Shown here: positions 1 to 13,342 of the stretch, in pieces
Layout of the letters: each line of letters opens with the position of its first letter
Numbering within the stretch: the stretch's first letter is position 1
Assembly (NCBI GenBank): GCA_037389465.1
Contig: JAZARR010000188.1
Span: forward strand, 1,639,501-1,703,500
Reading direction: 5' to 3'
From: Baylisascaris procyonis
Lineage: Eukaryota; Nematoda; Chromadorea; Rhabditida; Ascarididae
DNA length: 64,000 nt
Translations under genes and position numbers: made by a program
The notes under the pieces: generated by a model
Told to the model about the DNA's origin: nothing
What the model saw: only the letters and a program-made list of their open reading frames with translations
Database searches by the model: none

Positions 1-1946
1 GCTTTATATTTTCATCTCTTCACTTCCAAATATAATATTTCTGTGGAAATAATAAAAATTTCCTTCACTAAGAAGTGAGAAAAACAAAACTGCAAAATAG
101 AATATGCAAAAAAAAAAAAAAAAAAGAGACAAAAACGTAGTGTATGAGAAAGCGAAACGACGAATATGGTGGGAGAAGGAGGGAGGTTGGAAGTGATGAA
201 AACATCTGAATCGGTTGAATATCTATCTACTCACGATGCGTAAAGATGGATATCGGATTCTGCTAGCGAATAACATTTCGATTCCACACCAAACAATGAA
301 TAGAAGAACATTCATTGTTTAATTAAGATGAGAGAGTTAGTACTCGAAGGGTAACTCTTTAAAGATATGAATGTTCGATGAAAGGGAAAAAATTTTCCTT
401 AACCGGGGTCAAAATCTATGGGCGCAAACTAACTAGCCCAGTGGATTTTAGGCGTACCAGTCGGGTGCCTTCATCATCCAACCAACTGTTTTTATACATA
501 GTCTCGACTAATTCGCTTTCCCATTGAGGTGGTGACTCCTGTGTTGGTATTCAAAATCCTAGATTTTGGGCCCCAATTTCATAGTCAGTGAGAACTCTCC
601 GGAATTTTCGAGCATCGGAACTAGAATAAATAACGGAATGAGCAAATAGACGGCAAGCAACACACATCCGCAACGCGCACATAGAAGAATTCCCAAAAAA
701 AAAGCCAATGGCTCCATCTCAATAACATATATGCGTTAGTAGAGAAATTAGGCAGAAAGTCTATGCAAAAAAAACCATTGTAACAAAAAGTGTACAATTT
801 TCCCAATATTTGAAAATGACACCACACCACAATAAAAAAAAAAAAAAGGCGAATCACGATTAATGCCTTCGAAAGCCTCAAATCGTAAAATTGTAAATGG
901 ATCTTTTTTCCAAATTGCATTTGCATCGTTCCCACTTTCAATATATTGAAAACTCTCTCTCTATCGCAAGATCAATTCGATCATATGAAATTGTGAGATG
1001 CAACCCCTAAGGAATCGAGAGGAAGAATACCATTTCCTGCCCCTTATATTCGACGATTCGAAATCATTGAGAACTGAGAAAACAACGGAAGTTACGGATA
1101 TACAAATTTACCAAGTCATAATTACCATTATTACAGAGAAAATTGGTTGCTTACAAAATAACCTACTGAAAGAGAAACTTTTGTGGTCACTTAGTGAAGA
1201 AAAAAATAGAGTAAAATGTCTGATGTAAACATATGACGGCTGAACTATTTAGTGCTATGGATAATAGAATTTTCGTGCTGAATTTTTTTTTTAATATCTG
1301 GCCATATTTTTTGTTTTCTTCTCCGCGGCGATAATATATAGCCGAAACAAAAAAAAAAAATTGTAATTTTTGCCCCCACTTAGAGTCGACGGATCAGGCT
1401 GTCCAACGAACTCATCCAATAGTTTTCGAAGAGTAGTCGAAGACCACTTCCAGTGGTCTTATCGTCGGAACGAGGAAATGCGAAATTGATAAGCTTTTAA
1501 CGCTTTTCAAGAAACAATATTACGAAGGCGCAATATCATTAAGCATATAACGAAACGAGTGATATCAACAGAACACTTCCAATATTTCAGTAATTCGTTA
1601 GTTAATCATTAAAAAGAAGAAAAATCGAGATCATTAACTCATCGATAATGTTCGTTGTAAATGAAATACTACTTGTCGTATACTCGCCTTAAGGAGTCAA
1701 CGAGTAGAGAAGATGCTTTCCTGGAAAATTTTTCGAGTATTTTTTGTTATAACGATAAAAAGTTTAAAAAGTTTTGTTATAACGATAAAGTGTATATGAT
1801 GCTCTCTCTAATAGATGGAACATTTTTCATTTAATCGTCAATGCGAAATGGATAAAAACCTAACAAGATTGATTTAATTTAAGCGAGCGCATAAACAAAC
1901 AAAACAATCCAAAAGAATGTATAAACACATGTTTAAATAAGGGCAG
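1..1946. other. Gene-free stretch, no recognised feature
   Basis: AT-rich sequence with poly-A runs. No frame here joins plausible splice sites to give a recognisable protein. A short direct repeat near 1745-1787 (two copies of a TTGTTATAACGATAAA-like word) is the only local structure I noted. Confidence 0.5.
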
Positions 1947-2175
1947 TATTTTCCCGAGGGACATGGGAAAAAAACCAATTAAATCGAACGCAAACGCCCG
2001 GCAGCAAGTTGTTGACAAACGGCTACAAGAAGCGATAAAACGCAGCCCAATTTGGGCTGCGATTATTTCATGTATCATCTATTCACTTCTATATACCAAT
2101 ATTACAATGATGGATTTAACTCAATTCATGAATTTTTCTTTCCACCAAATGAAAGCAATAGGATTTAATGGATAA
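1947..2175 (+). pseudogene. Possible major-facilitator transporter fragment (SLC17-like)
   Basis: A frame opens after an AG at 1946 and ends in TAA at 2173-2175. It has a basic stretch followed by RSPIWAAIISC and a hydrophobic segment, then NFSFHQMKAIGFNG. The spacing from SPxWA to a G-F pair about 40 residues on resembles the middle of SLC17-type anion transporters (sialin/VGLUT relatives), where a basic loop leads into a membrane helix. In that family more helices must follow; here the frame stops at once and no donor precedes the stop. I therefore read it as a truncated relic or a chance match. The polypyrimidine tract before the putative acceptor is weak. Confidence 0.22.
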
Positions 2176-5100
2176 TGTTATAGCTCATAAGACTGCTAGC
2201 ATCAATTCAATCATCATAAAAATGCGCTAGTTGCAAATTGCTTTCCTTTTTTTTGCATAATCGTTTTTTTTTTTGCACAAAAAGTCCTTTTGTTCGAAAT
2301 TACATCTTTTTTTTGCATTGTGGCACATTGCAATAAAATAATGCAATTGGAAATTACACTTTCTTGCACTATGATATTTTGCATTTTCACAATTATATTT
2401 CATCTAAATGTGCACAGTGCAAGAAAAGAGTAATTATTTTTAGATAAGGCATTCATGCAATTCGGAATTAATGAAATCCATAAGTGGACATTTCATTCAA
2501 TAAGCGGTTGAAATGGAACTGACTTTTAAATTAATTCAATCATCCAACCCATTTTCATATCCCATATTCGAATGTTATCATTTAAGTTGTATTAAATATT
2601 AGTGTTCTCTCAAGTTTAGCGTATTCAATATTAGTGCAGTACTATCGAATCTGAGAATTATTAAATAACGTCTCAAAAAGTGAACGAATTTGATAGGCAT
2701 CGAATCTTATTCAAAGCTCCAATGAGGTTCCGAGGAGATGAATTGGGAAATTTTTTTCTAAGCTTCGAATCCGGAAATTTACAAGCACCGCAGTAGCTAT
2801 CACTTCTACCGGAATTCATGGTTTTCGACGTCTCACTGCTCGATATTTGCCCACTCCTTCAAGTTCAGTAAAAATCTCACCAATTCTGTGAAAAAAAGGC
2901 AGAAGATAGAGAAAGACAATGACCAGGACTTGTGTTATTTAGACCAGTGAAATGCGTTGCATGAGTCGTTTGATATTTGACTTCCTCAACAATAGTCAAG
3001 GGGGCAGTGTTGTCTAGTTAAATATTAAGCAATACGATGATTTCCAGGTGTTTCTGAAGCATACAACATAGAAGTCGAGAAGAGATTTTAAAAAATCGGT
3101 CAGAAAAAGAAGCGAATGTTATATTTCTTGGCGATAGCGTTTGCTAGAACTATGAACAATATCTTAGGCGAGAACTATGCAATACAATTTTTGCAATGTA
3201 GCTCGCAGTACAATTCGCAACAGCAAACTATACTTTTCGATTTAGGTCCCCAAAATCCTCGGGGGAGGGGAGCACTGATTTCGGTGAATCCCGAAATTCA
3301 CAACGCCTTAAGTTCTGAGCACATCTAAAATTCCCTAACTCGAACGCCAATACCGTGGTCACTCATGCCAATAAAAGACACAAGTACGCAACAAGCTGGG
3401 GAGGTCTACCGCTCTTGAATGACGAAAAAAATGCAAAGAAAGAAAAGCCTGCGTTTCTCGGTTCGACCGCCGCATCGGAGCAACACAACGGCCGATCTAA
3501 ATAGTATTGGCTTTAGGGAGATCATATCTTTGACGCAGCGAATAAATATAAGCAAATATTACAGCATTTTGTATTTAACTGATAATACATTATAATTAAC
3601 TGATTAACTGATAACTAAACTGATAATTAGCCATTCAATGTTGACGAAACATTCCCACCTCAATAGCTGATCTATGAGGGCTTGAGAATGTTCGTTGATT
3701 TTATGACTCGTAATAAAATTGCTCGTTACATGCATTTAGAACCAATAGGACCGGAAGTTTGTCGTGACGCTATTTGAAGCTGGGAGTCTGAATCCAGCTA
3801 AAAAAATTGACCGAATAACGAACAATCAAACAGTCGTTACACAACCTAACATAAGAAACGAATTGAATGTATAGAGACGATTTAAATATTTTGTTTATTT
3901 TTAGAATTATTTAGCGAAGCCAAGTTTGGATTGAACCAATCAGCTCTTTTTTTTTAGTCAATTACTTAACTTACGCTTTCTTTGTTCATTTTCTTTACTC
4001 AGAGCACAGCTGTTATCAAATGGGTAGAGCACAAATATGTTACGTTTTGATCACTATACGATAACAGCGGATGAAGGAAAAGTTCGATAAAAGTGAGTGA
4101 TTCCGACTCAGCTATGATCCAGGAAATTGGCTCCGGTCTCAACTATGGCACTTTTAAATAGCTTATTGAAATCCTAGTGCTATGCTGATCAAGAACTTCA
4201 AATGCAATTGCAATTAAAAACAAGAAATTAAGCCTGACCCTGACTCGAAATAAGGATCCCATAAGTAATGGCTTCTACCAAACCACTCAACTAAGTAAGT
4301 AAAATCACTTTCTCCGGACTTTCTGAAGATTACGACCACTTTAATTCCTATTTCCTAATTAATTTAATTCCTAATTTAATTCATCTTCGCAAATTTCAGT
4401 ACATATACTTGAAGTTGTTCGAAAGCAACATTGATGATGCGTTTCGTGTTGTCTTATTGAGATGGAAGTACAGAAACGATGAGGTCATTACGCCTCATAA
4501 ATAATGGCAAATGAAAATTGTACACGAACTTAACAGGAAACAATACGCTCGAAGCATTCTAATGAAGAAATTTGAGTACTATTATAGTGGCCGGACAGAT
4601 TTGTTCAAATATCTTTACGCTTAAGGAGATGACGTTGTAGAAAGTTCAATAAAGCAAATCAACTACTGTTAGTGTGCATGTTGGGGGACGAGGGAAGGGG
4701 AGAACCACTGTAAAGGAAGCGATGAAGAGATGGAATGGTGCAAAGGAATGAGATTGGAATGACCACTTCCCATTTTTGTAAAGAGGTTGGAAATTGCTTG
4801 AAACACTGTGGAAAAAAATCGGGAAAAAACAGAGGCAATGTTAGAAAAATTGTGGAAAATTTAGAGAAAAATGAAAGAAGGCTAGAAAATATTGGAGAAA
4901 AATGCATGCACAAATATACGCGTGCAAACGTTTGCACACTTTAATTTGCTTTTAATAACGCTTGGGACCGTTGATTAATCTATCGTTCTATGCTATCCAA
5001 GGGAAAGGGTTGCACCATTTTCATCTGAAATTTCATATGTCATAAATGGAAGTTTCATATTTCTTTTTTTGCACAAACACATAGACGCGTCCATCTGCGC

Positions 5101-8100
5101 AGACGTGCATAGATGCTCTATCCTCTGATGCTTCACTAGGTTTTTTTCCCAAATTTTCCAAGCGCTCGCCAATTTTCTCTCATTTTTCTAAAAATTTCTA
5201 TTACTTTCATAATAGCATCTCATTTCCCCTTCTCTCGATCTCGTTACGTTTCTTTCGCACATCTGAAAATTTATTTACGGCCATTAAGAATCGCTAGATT
5301 TTATGGATAGTAAAAATTATCTTTGTAAGAATCCTCGTCGCTTCCGTACGTTTCTAAAATATAATCATTCACTTGCTTCCAGCTTAGCTGTTGCTCGATG
5401 GTTCTGCGTCTCTCTTATTTGCCTCCACGCCACCTATTTCTTGGTCAATTCCCGGTGCTTTAGAAATTTTGTGCCTTGAATTTCATCAGTATGCAAAGAT
5501 AACAGACAATTTTCTTCATTTGCTCGATTTTCTTTGTCGAAAAGACGTGCAGAAGGGTAGTTGCTACTTTTTTACGCATCGAATTCTCACAGCTGTTTTC
5601 TTTTCAATGTCGTTGTGAAAGTACTCAAGAACCTTTAAAAAACCTATTTTCTTAATTCCTGTTCCGGCTCAGTTGCTGCAAATAATGAGTGGTATCTCAT
5701 TCAGAGGTTAGCACAATGAACGCTTTTTTCCACCTCCACACAACACATCAATCACTTTGAAGACTTTGAAAGAACAATGCGTTATTTCCCAGTGATGCAT
5801 TTTTTTAATTTGAATTTTTAAAAATTTTGGCACTTTTTCAATTGTTAGGTGTCATAAAATTGTTGAAGCAACAAAAAAAATTTCTTGAATTAGCTATAAC
5901 ACCGTAAAATTTATTACGACAACCTTATCAATCATGAGATGAAAATAGATGGCGGAAAAAATGGCAAGCGGAGAGATAGACACACTCATAAATATATGCA
6001 AATATGAGCACCGACATTGGGATCTCATAGAGTATTAGCATAGAAATTCATTTTAAAAAAATGCGTAAAATTAAATAATTGAAAAATGTGCTACGTAAAC
6101 ATGAGCTATAAATTAGATTCTTTGGGCGGAAATGGGGATTTCGATGTAGATTTTCAAAACCGTTGTAGACAAAAATTCGATGTAGACAAATATGGCGGTA
6201 TGTGAAAACAAATATGATTGCCAATTCATACAGCAATAACTGAAGAATTTTATATTGGCAGAGAATAAGGAAATTTGTTTGGAGGCAATTTCGATTTTGG
6301 TATAGTCATTGTTTTTGTTGTGTAATCGAAAGCGTTTCTTTATTCGTTGAGAAATGCGCAAGAAGAGGGTGGGAAGGGGCATTATTCAGCGCTTGTGGCG
6401 TAACGATACATCGGCTGTGTCGGTGACATGAACTGAAGATATCAGTGAGGCGAAACGGCAGGTTACTGTACATTCAATACAGTGATATAACGAGTTGCTA
6501 AGTAAAACTGTGACGGTCAACACTCCGTTGTTGTCGACATTCTTAGTCATCTTAGGTCAGTACCGCTTTATTCAATCGTTGCGTCCGTCTTCATTTATTA
6601 TTATCGATGACCAGTGACCAGTAACATCATTTACTTATCGGTGACCATTAAGGATTTTGATTCAGCGGTCACAGCTTAAAATTAGCTCTCAGCAGTTTAT
6701 TACATCCATTCACTTCAACAAACAAAACCGGAAGTTTACGACTAGAAGACTCGCTTTGATGTTCGAATATTCATGGTAATATTCAAGAAAACAGTAATTC
6801 AAGAGTAGATAACTCCGAGAAATATTACGAATTCAACGGTCACATCAATAAAACAGAATACTTGAAATCAAAGATCACATTGTTATAAGTACATCATCTA
6901 ATGGTCCTATGCGCAGGTTTTATTTTTTCTTAAGGAATGATGGAAACGGCATTTGGAAGTAAGAATTAGCAGTTGACGAACTCGTTCTACTGCCTAGGTG
7001 GTATCCTCAATTCTCTCAAGTGGGAACAAGGAAGACACTTTAAGGCGCAAATGGCATAATATCCATGCGTTTAGCTCATTGCATAACCTCTTTAATAAAA
7101 ATGTATTCTTTATATCATATCTAGATAATATTCGATATTCGTGTTAATTTGGAGACATAATAAAACTCTAGAGAATTGAGAAACTCAGCTTAAAAAGAGG
7201 GAAAAATAAAAGAACAAATTGGAATTTATGTTAACTAGGGTAAGCGACCGACCGTTTACAAAAATCAGATAAAAATCCTTTTTTGGGCCGCATCCTTTGA
7301 ACCCATACTGCCTAAGGGAATTGATTTTCAAATTTTCTGCTAATATAAAATTTTATATGCGTAAATATTATGCCACCATAACTAGTTTTTGCGTTAAATG
7401 CTTATGAACATAAAACTTCTACTTATTACATGTAAAAATTGACAAATATTTAATCAATTTTTAAATGAAACAAAGAGATAACAGAGAAAATCTTACGTAT
7501 TTATGCAAAACGAATATATCCGAGAGAAAAAAAGACGCATTTTTCAGTAACCCCTTCCCACCTCCTTCCAACCTTGACCCCTTCCCCCTTGGCACTTTGC
7601 AGGCTTTTCAATGAAAACCTGAAAACCAGCAAAATTTATAACGACGGAATCACAGAAGCAGAAGGTAGCATCACAGCCGTGCACCAAGGATGATAAGTGC
7701 TTCAGTGGATGCACTAACAGGTGCGAACTGCGCGCTGCACTCTCCCGCATATCTTTTTGCTGTTAGCTGTTTTTTTTTTTTTTTTCTCTTCTGAAGCACT
7801 CAAATCTCCTTATTTCATACACTGTGCTTTGCATGCCGTTCTTTTGCATGCGTTCATTTCCGTATGTATCGTAAGACACTGAATAAAACGACGATATTCA
7901 GTTACATCCGGGAGATATTATGATATATACAGATATGAGAAGGTAGGGGAGTTGGGGATGGGAGGGAGAAGGAGTACAGAAAGAAAAATCCTCTTCTCCC
8001 TTGAAAACAAGGGAGGAGTAGGGAAAGTGAAAATTTCTGGTACTAGATGGACAAGAACTACTGGAATCTTCAAAAAAAAAAAAAAAAAAAGAACATTCTA

Positions 8101-10785
8101 AACTAGCATATTGCGTTATAGATAACTTATGATTATCTCCAGTAATTTCCAAATGTGATTAAAAAATTTCGATTGTTTACCTATAATTTAAAAAATATTT
8201 GAAGGTTGTAATTTTCGACTAGAAATGTCCAAAAAATTCTCCGCATCTCTATACGTATAATAATCGCAGGAAAATAATTTAAAGTGCATTAAGCAACCAT
8301 ACAGTGGCATAATTACTCATACATATCTCATAAATATACTTTTACTTATGTTTTCTTATGCCTATACTTATACTTACTTACAATGACCGTTATGTATTAT
8401 CCCCATAACTCTCTTTGTTAAGAGTGACCAACAGTCGATGAGTGTAATTCCAAATGCCTCCGTAGCACATTACTAAAGAGTTGATAAAGAAAACCCCATC
8501 TAAACGTTCACTAATTCATCTGTAGCAATTTGCTAAGAAATTTTCATATGCTGATTACCGTAAGCGATAACATGATCTATAACAGTAGGAGGCTTACTGA
8601 TATGACAGCCTTAGGCCTACAGCATCGGACATCCTTAGAACAGTTTTACAGTAACCTAATGTTAAAAAATTTTAGAGTAACCTTTTGTCGAAAATCACTA
8701 CTTTCATAACTAGTAAATAAACATTATTCCACACAAACATATTGCGTAATTGGAGGTAACTAGATGAGAATAAACAATATCAATGTCATTGTGTAACAAC
8801 TATGCCTAAGTTTTTTCATTCTCTTATACCAACAGTGATAATATGCAGTCTAGTGAGTGCAAGTGAGAAAAAACGCAAATACACCGAAATACAGGAAGTG
8901 GTCACTCCAACGATTCCAGACCAACTAGTTGATCCAATTATACCGACTGACACCTGAAAAGTACTCTTTATTACATTGTCCAGAACAAGGTCGGTTTCAT
9001 TTCCTTCATAAATAGGAAAGGGAATGGTAGGACTTATCGAGTAGGAGGGAGGGGCGGATGGGAGAGGGTAAGGTGAGGTGGGGCGATGGGAGAGGAGGGT
9101 TGAAGGAAGGTTGAACTAGCAGATCGGATACGGATTCATATTTTAAAGTGGGCAATTCTTAAAAACAGTAAAAAATTTTCAACTTTCAGCACACAAAACG
9201 ACCAGTACTTTAAGGATAAAAGTGAGAGACAAGAAAAGATGCTATTTTTAGACATTTGCGATTTATAAAAATAACGATCATTATGAAGCTATTTTCTACG
9301 ATAGAAACCTACTATTACAAGGATTTCTTCTGTATATGCTATAAGCTGTTTGGAAACTATATATAAATGATCGCTAAACGGTTCTATTACCCAATTTTTT
9401 GGTGCTTTAATATATCTCAGATCTACGTGTGAATAGGATGAAATCGATGAGCACTTTATCTTTCTCGAATGATCCATAGCATTCTATCAACAAATGCCGT
9501 GGCGTAATAGTTACAGCTGCCCGAATAAAATGATACACTCGAAATATGAACGAAGAAAAAACCGTATAATTTGATCGCAAAAACGAGGCTATTAATTCAA
9601 TCTTTTTTTCTCAGTGAAAAGATTCAACCGCATTCTCAACTTTCATGGAAATTCTGCTTCATTCACCTCATTCATGTTGGGTTATTAAAGCCATAATCAC
9701 TGAAAAATCCATAACGTAACAAGGTAAAGGGTCGCATTTTGTTAGAAAGTTGCATTTCCAATATAATCTTCAATAGCATGAATGCTAGATTTTCAGCATT
9801 AAAACAAACACTACAATGAACATTTTATCAAAGAACAAGGATCGCCTGGAGTTGCTTTTTACCAAATTTATATCCTTTTATTTTTTCTAAGTTTTTACAC
9901 CCTCTCAATTCCCTTTCACGTTTATTTATTTTGTTTGCGATAAATTCATACTTTATCTCGTCAGGTGGGATCTTTCAGACGGCCGTGATAACTGCATTTT
10001 AAAGTACCAGTGAAGAAGATATCAAATCAAAGCAAGCTGAGCTAGGAATATTAGAAATTCAAACTTGATTTGATTCCCTACAGAACTATACGAAACCTTT
10101 CCTCTCGATATTCCAATCTCAGAAATATTTCAATGCGCCCCCTCCCTAACCTATCCCTTCTCCCCCCAGTTGAAATAGAGGACAGTTAGAGCTCGCAAAA
10201 AAAGTTGTAGCACAAACAATGCCCATCACAATTTTTAGTTTCGTGTTGTAGGAGCCTCAAAGCTACTCTCTGCCGCAATCATTGATGCACCCACTCACTC
10301 GTCCATTATGCAAGTTGCAGCTGAGTTGCACCGATCTTCACGCCATCACCGTTGTTCTATGGTGATTGTCTATTTGCTCGAACTAGTGTATCTTACGAAT
10401 ATTTTCCACTTTATTCTTGTTTATGCTCATATACTTTCTGAATATTTTCCGCATCTTGCAGCATTTGAATGAATCAAATAAATAAACTTGAAATGAAATA
10501 AACTTGGTTACGATATATTTATGGCATAAGAGAAATCGTAGCTTAGGAAGCATTTTTCAAAGAATTAAACCCTCTAACAAAGCAATTATTTCGCATTCGT
10601 TTTTATTTGACTAGGAGATAATTTTTTTTTTTTTTTTTTCAGCTGAGGTGGGATCACGTGCAATGCACAAGCGTGAACATACCCCCTCACTCCAGAAAGA
10701 ACGCTTCCATTACATTCGATAATACTCTTTTAAAACTCTAAGGAAATTTGCAACCCAAGTGGATTTTACTGAAACCTATACGGTA
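2176..10785. other. Gene-poor stretch with purine/pyrimidine tracts
   Basis: No convincing exon chain. It contains C-rich or G-rich tracts near 7550-7590, 7945-8030, 9040-9115 and 10135-10166, poly-A or poly-T runs, and one short cysteine-rich open frame near 7.63-7.77 kb treated under findings. The minus-strand receptor gene ends just to the right, so the right edge is its downstream flank. Confidence 0.5.
9047..9068 (+). other. G-run tract able to form a G-quadruplex
   Basis: Four runs of at least three G with loops of 1, 5 and 3 bases; a second G-rich cluster follows to about 9113. It lies in gene-free DNA downstream of the receptor gene. Folding is inferred, not shown. Confidence 0.5.
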
Positions 10786-10791
10786 TTTATT
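10786..10791 (-). terminator. Candidate polyadenylation signal of the DEG-3-like gene
   Basis: AATAAA on the minus strand, 25 bases after the TAG stop at 10817-10819. It is the first such hexamer after the stop, giving a very short 3' UTR if used. Confidence 0.45.
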
Positions 10792-10816
10792 ATAACAATA
10801 AGAATTTCATAATGAC

Positions 10817-11035
10817 CTATCCGGTTTTCTCATCGTATCCACGTTGGGCCATATGACCTGTAACAATAAGGCCAATTGTAACGATGAGCACAGCGATAGT
10901 GAACAGAATTAGAAGCATTCGATCGAGTATCGTTGCAAGAAATTCCCATTCCAATGAACATTGCCTTCTTTGTTTCATTTTAATTACTTCAGCTGAGACC
11001 ACTTTGTCCTGAAAATCCAATATTCCGCTTCTTAA
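10817..11035 (-). CDS. DEG-3-like, last exon: M4 and C-terminus
   Basis: Acceptor CTTTTTCAG then a phase 0 frame of 72 codons ending in TAG. It holds [11 protein letters not shown], a hydrophobic M4 (about 22 residues ending GLIVTG) and a short tail ending EKTG. Two more in-frame acceptors lie inside it: GATTTTCAG (phase 0, exon start about 11011) and GTGGTCTCAG (phase 1, exon start 10992). Confidence 0.92.
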   Translation of the reverse strand, partial: LRSGILDFQDKVVSAEVIKMKQRRQCSLEWEFLATILDRMLLILFTIAVLIVTIGLIVTGHMAQRGYDEKTG

Positions 11036-13279
11036 CTGAAAAAGTTTCGAAATACTAGCAATTCGCTATCGTATCTTAATGAATATAACCACGTGGCTGC
11101 ATATAAGAGAGTAATAAAAATTGAAGAAACTTTTAATGTCAGATTACTAAAGAATATTTTCAAGAGAACTGATGAGCAAAACCGAGTACTTTTTGTTGTC
11201 CGCCTCATATTCTCCCTTTTTATGCAACGCACATAAAATACGAGCAATTGGGTATCTATTCCTCACCTATACCTACACTAAACACGAATAATCCCTTACA
11301 ACCCAACAAGGCAGAAAATATTGGTCATTATATTTGCTGATACTTACTTTTGATTGTTTTCCATCGTTGAAGTATCCAACAAATGCCATCGCTGATTCCC
11401 AAAGTGGTCCTTGCCTTGAGCGAGGAGAGTTCGGCGATAGAGGTGTACTCGCATTTGAGCCATCAATTGCAGATAAATGTGACCGCTCCTCTTAATAGAC
11501 ACTGTTTAGCGAGTAAACTAGATATGATTGCTTGAAATTTCGAAGTAACAATTCAAAATCTTCGGTTGTCGGAAGCGTTAGGGCGTTAGGTTCTCCAGGT
11601 TAGTTTCCATTTGAGGGTTTTCCCGTGTTTGTATAGATTTTGTTTTCTCTAGCTTATTGGTTTTTACATGTTGTTATTAAGTAACCATAATTATAGCCAT
11701 CGAATATATTACTCACTGAAGTATATTTTAATTTACGAGAGGAATATGTTAAATTGACTTAGAAATAGGTGCTCAGTGCAATGTGCTTTCCAAATATTAT
11801 GCAAAAAGCGCATAATGATGAAGAATTATTTCGAACAATTAAAATGGTAGAGCCATCCATTTATGATGAACGAGGAACTTATATTCGAAAAAAATGTCAG
11901 AATGTTTGCATCATGAAAAGACTTATGAATGAAACCATTGACTGCTTTTAATGAAACCATTGACTGCTTTTAATCCATTTTCAAAAAAAAAAGGATTAAA
12001 ATTTCTTAGAAAAGCGGTGGAAATTTTTGTGGATATAGGATTGCAAAGGTAAAATTGCAGAAGAAATAAATACGCTTTGATCCATCACTCATAATAGCCT
12101 TAAGAATGAATCCTCCATATGCGGTACTTTTTGAGCTGTATTAATGTTGATATTTCCTACGTCAGATAAACAGATCTCACCGGTAATAATAGCATTCAGT
12201 GGGATTTTAAGCCATCTCGACTTTTTATGTGGTGCACCTTGAATTGACCGTATCGACTGAGGTGCTTTCTCGACATTCGGTTTTGGAATAACACAGTCTG
12301 AATCATTTGCCTTCCTTCGCTGCACCGCCTGAAAATGCATAATTGGATTCAAGCAGTTCTATGATATTACAGGCAGAAAATGCTCTTGATATCTCGAAGT
12401 ATTTTCTTGCAAAATATGGGAAAATTGTTGAGAAATTTGTTGGAATAATTACCGGAAATACGAATGTTTTCTCTCTATCTTAAGGCTATTTTAAAAAGAA
12501 ATTCAACCTATGCAACTACATTGAATTTTTCTTGAGCCAACGAGATAACTGAACAGATGTTGTATTAAGAATCCGTTTTATTTATTGTTCCATAATTAAT
12601 AAATCCTGAACAAGTGATCCAGATGCCATTAAGCTAATCTTTGGTGCAAGAAACGGAATAAAGCAATACCGTTTGGGTCAATTTACGGCTGAGCAGCGTA
12701 CAAGATTACTAGTTAGTACCTCTTAGGAAATTCAATAATATTTTCACAATTGCTGTTCTCATTCAACAGTATAGGTTCCCTCCTGCCCTTACCTCCCCCA
12801 CCCTCCCCCACCCCCTCTTCTTCCATTACACAAAGTACAGCGCCACAGGCAAGTAGCGTTAAAAAGATTTATCGACAGTCGTGTGTGAAATGCGACTAAG
12901 AAGAGTGAATAACTCTTCGCAAGCGAAGAAAAATTTTGCCTCTGACCAGCATACAGCTAATAAATGCCGCAAGAAATTCTCTCATGTTTTAATCCACTAT
13001 CGAAACCAGACATTCTACCTTTGTTTCATTCCCGTGATTCGGCGACGATCCAACTTTGTTCGTAAATTTTTCCATATTTTTTGCCGCTCGTGTTTTACGC
13101 ATAAATCGAGTATCAACTGCATGATCCTGAATGTTAGCAAACAGGATGAATGTATGCTTTTTGAATGAAAAGTATCGTTACATAAATATAAATATAAATA
13201 CAAATATAAATAAACATGTAAATATAAATATAAATATAAATATAAATATAAATATAAATATAAATATAAATATAAATAA

Positions 13280-13342
<63 letters not shown>

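Noticed and set aside
3450..3480. GGTTCGACCG-like tRNA B box
   Set aside because: No matching A box or cloverleaf could be folded upstream.
4659..4944. Overlapping frames on both strands
   Set aside because: Low-complexity purine-rich DNA (Glu, Lys, Asn on one strand, Ser, Phe, Pro on the other); no domain or splice support.
10992..12181. Direct join from the 12181 donor to 10992 as the only gene model
   Set aside because: It closes in frame, but the exon at 11348-11490 has excellent splice sites and matching phases, so the longer model is preferred; the short one is kept as a predicted isoform.
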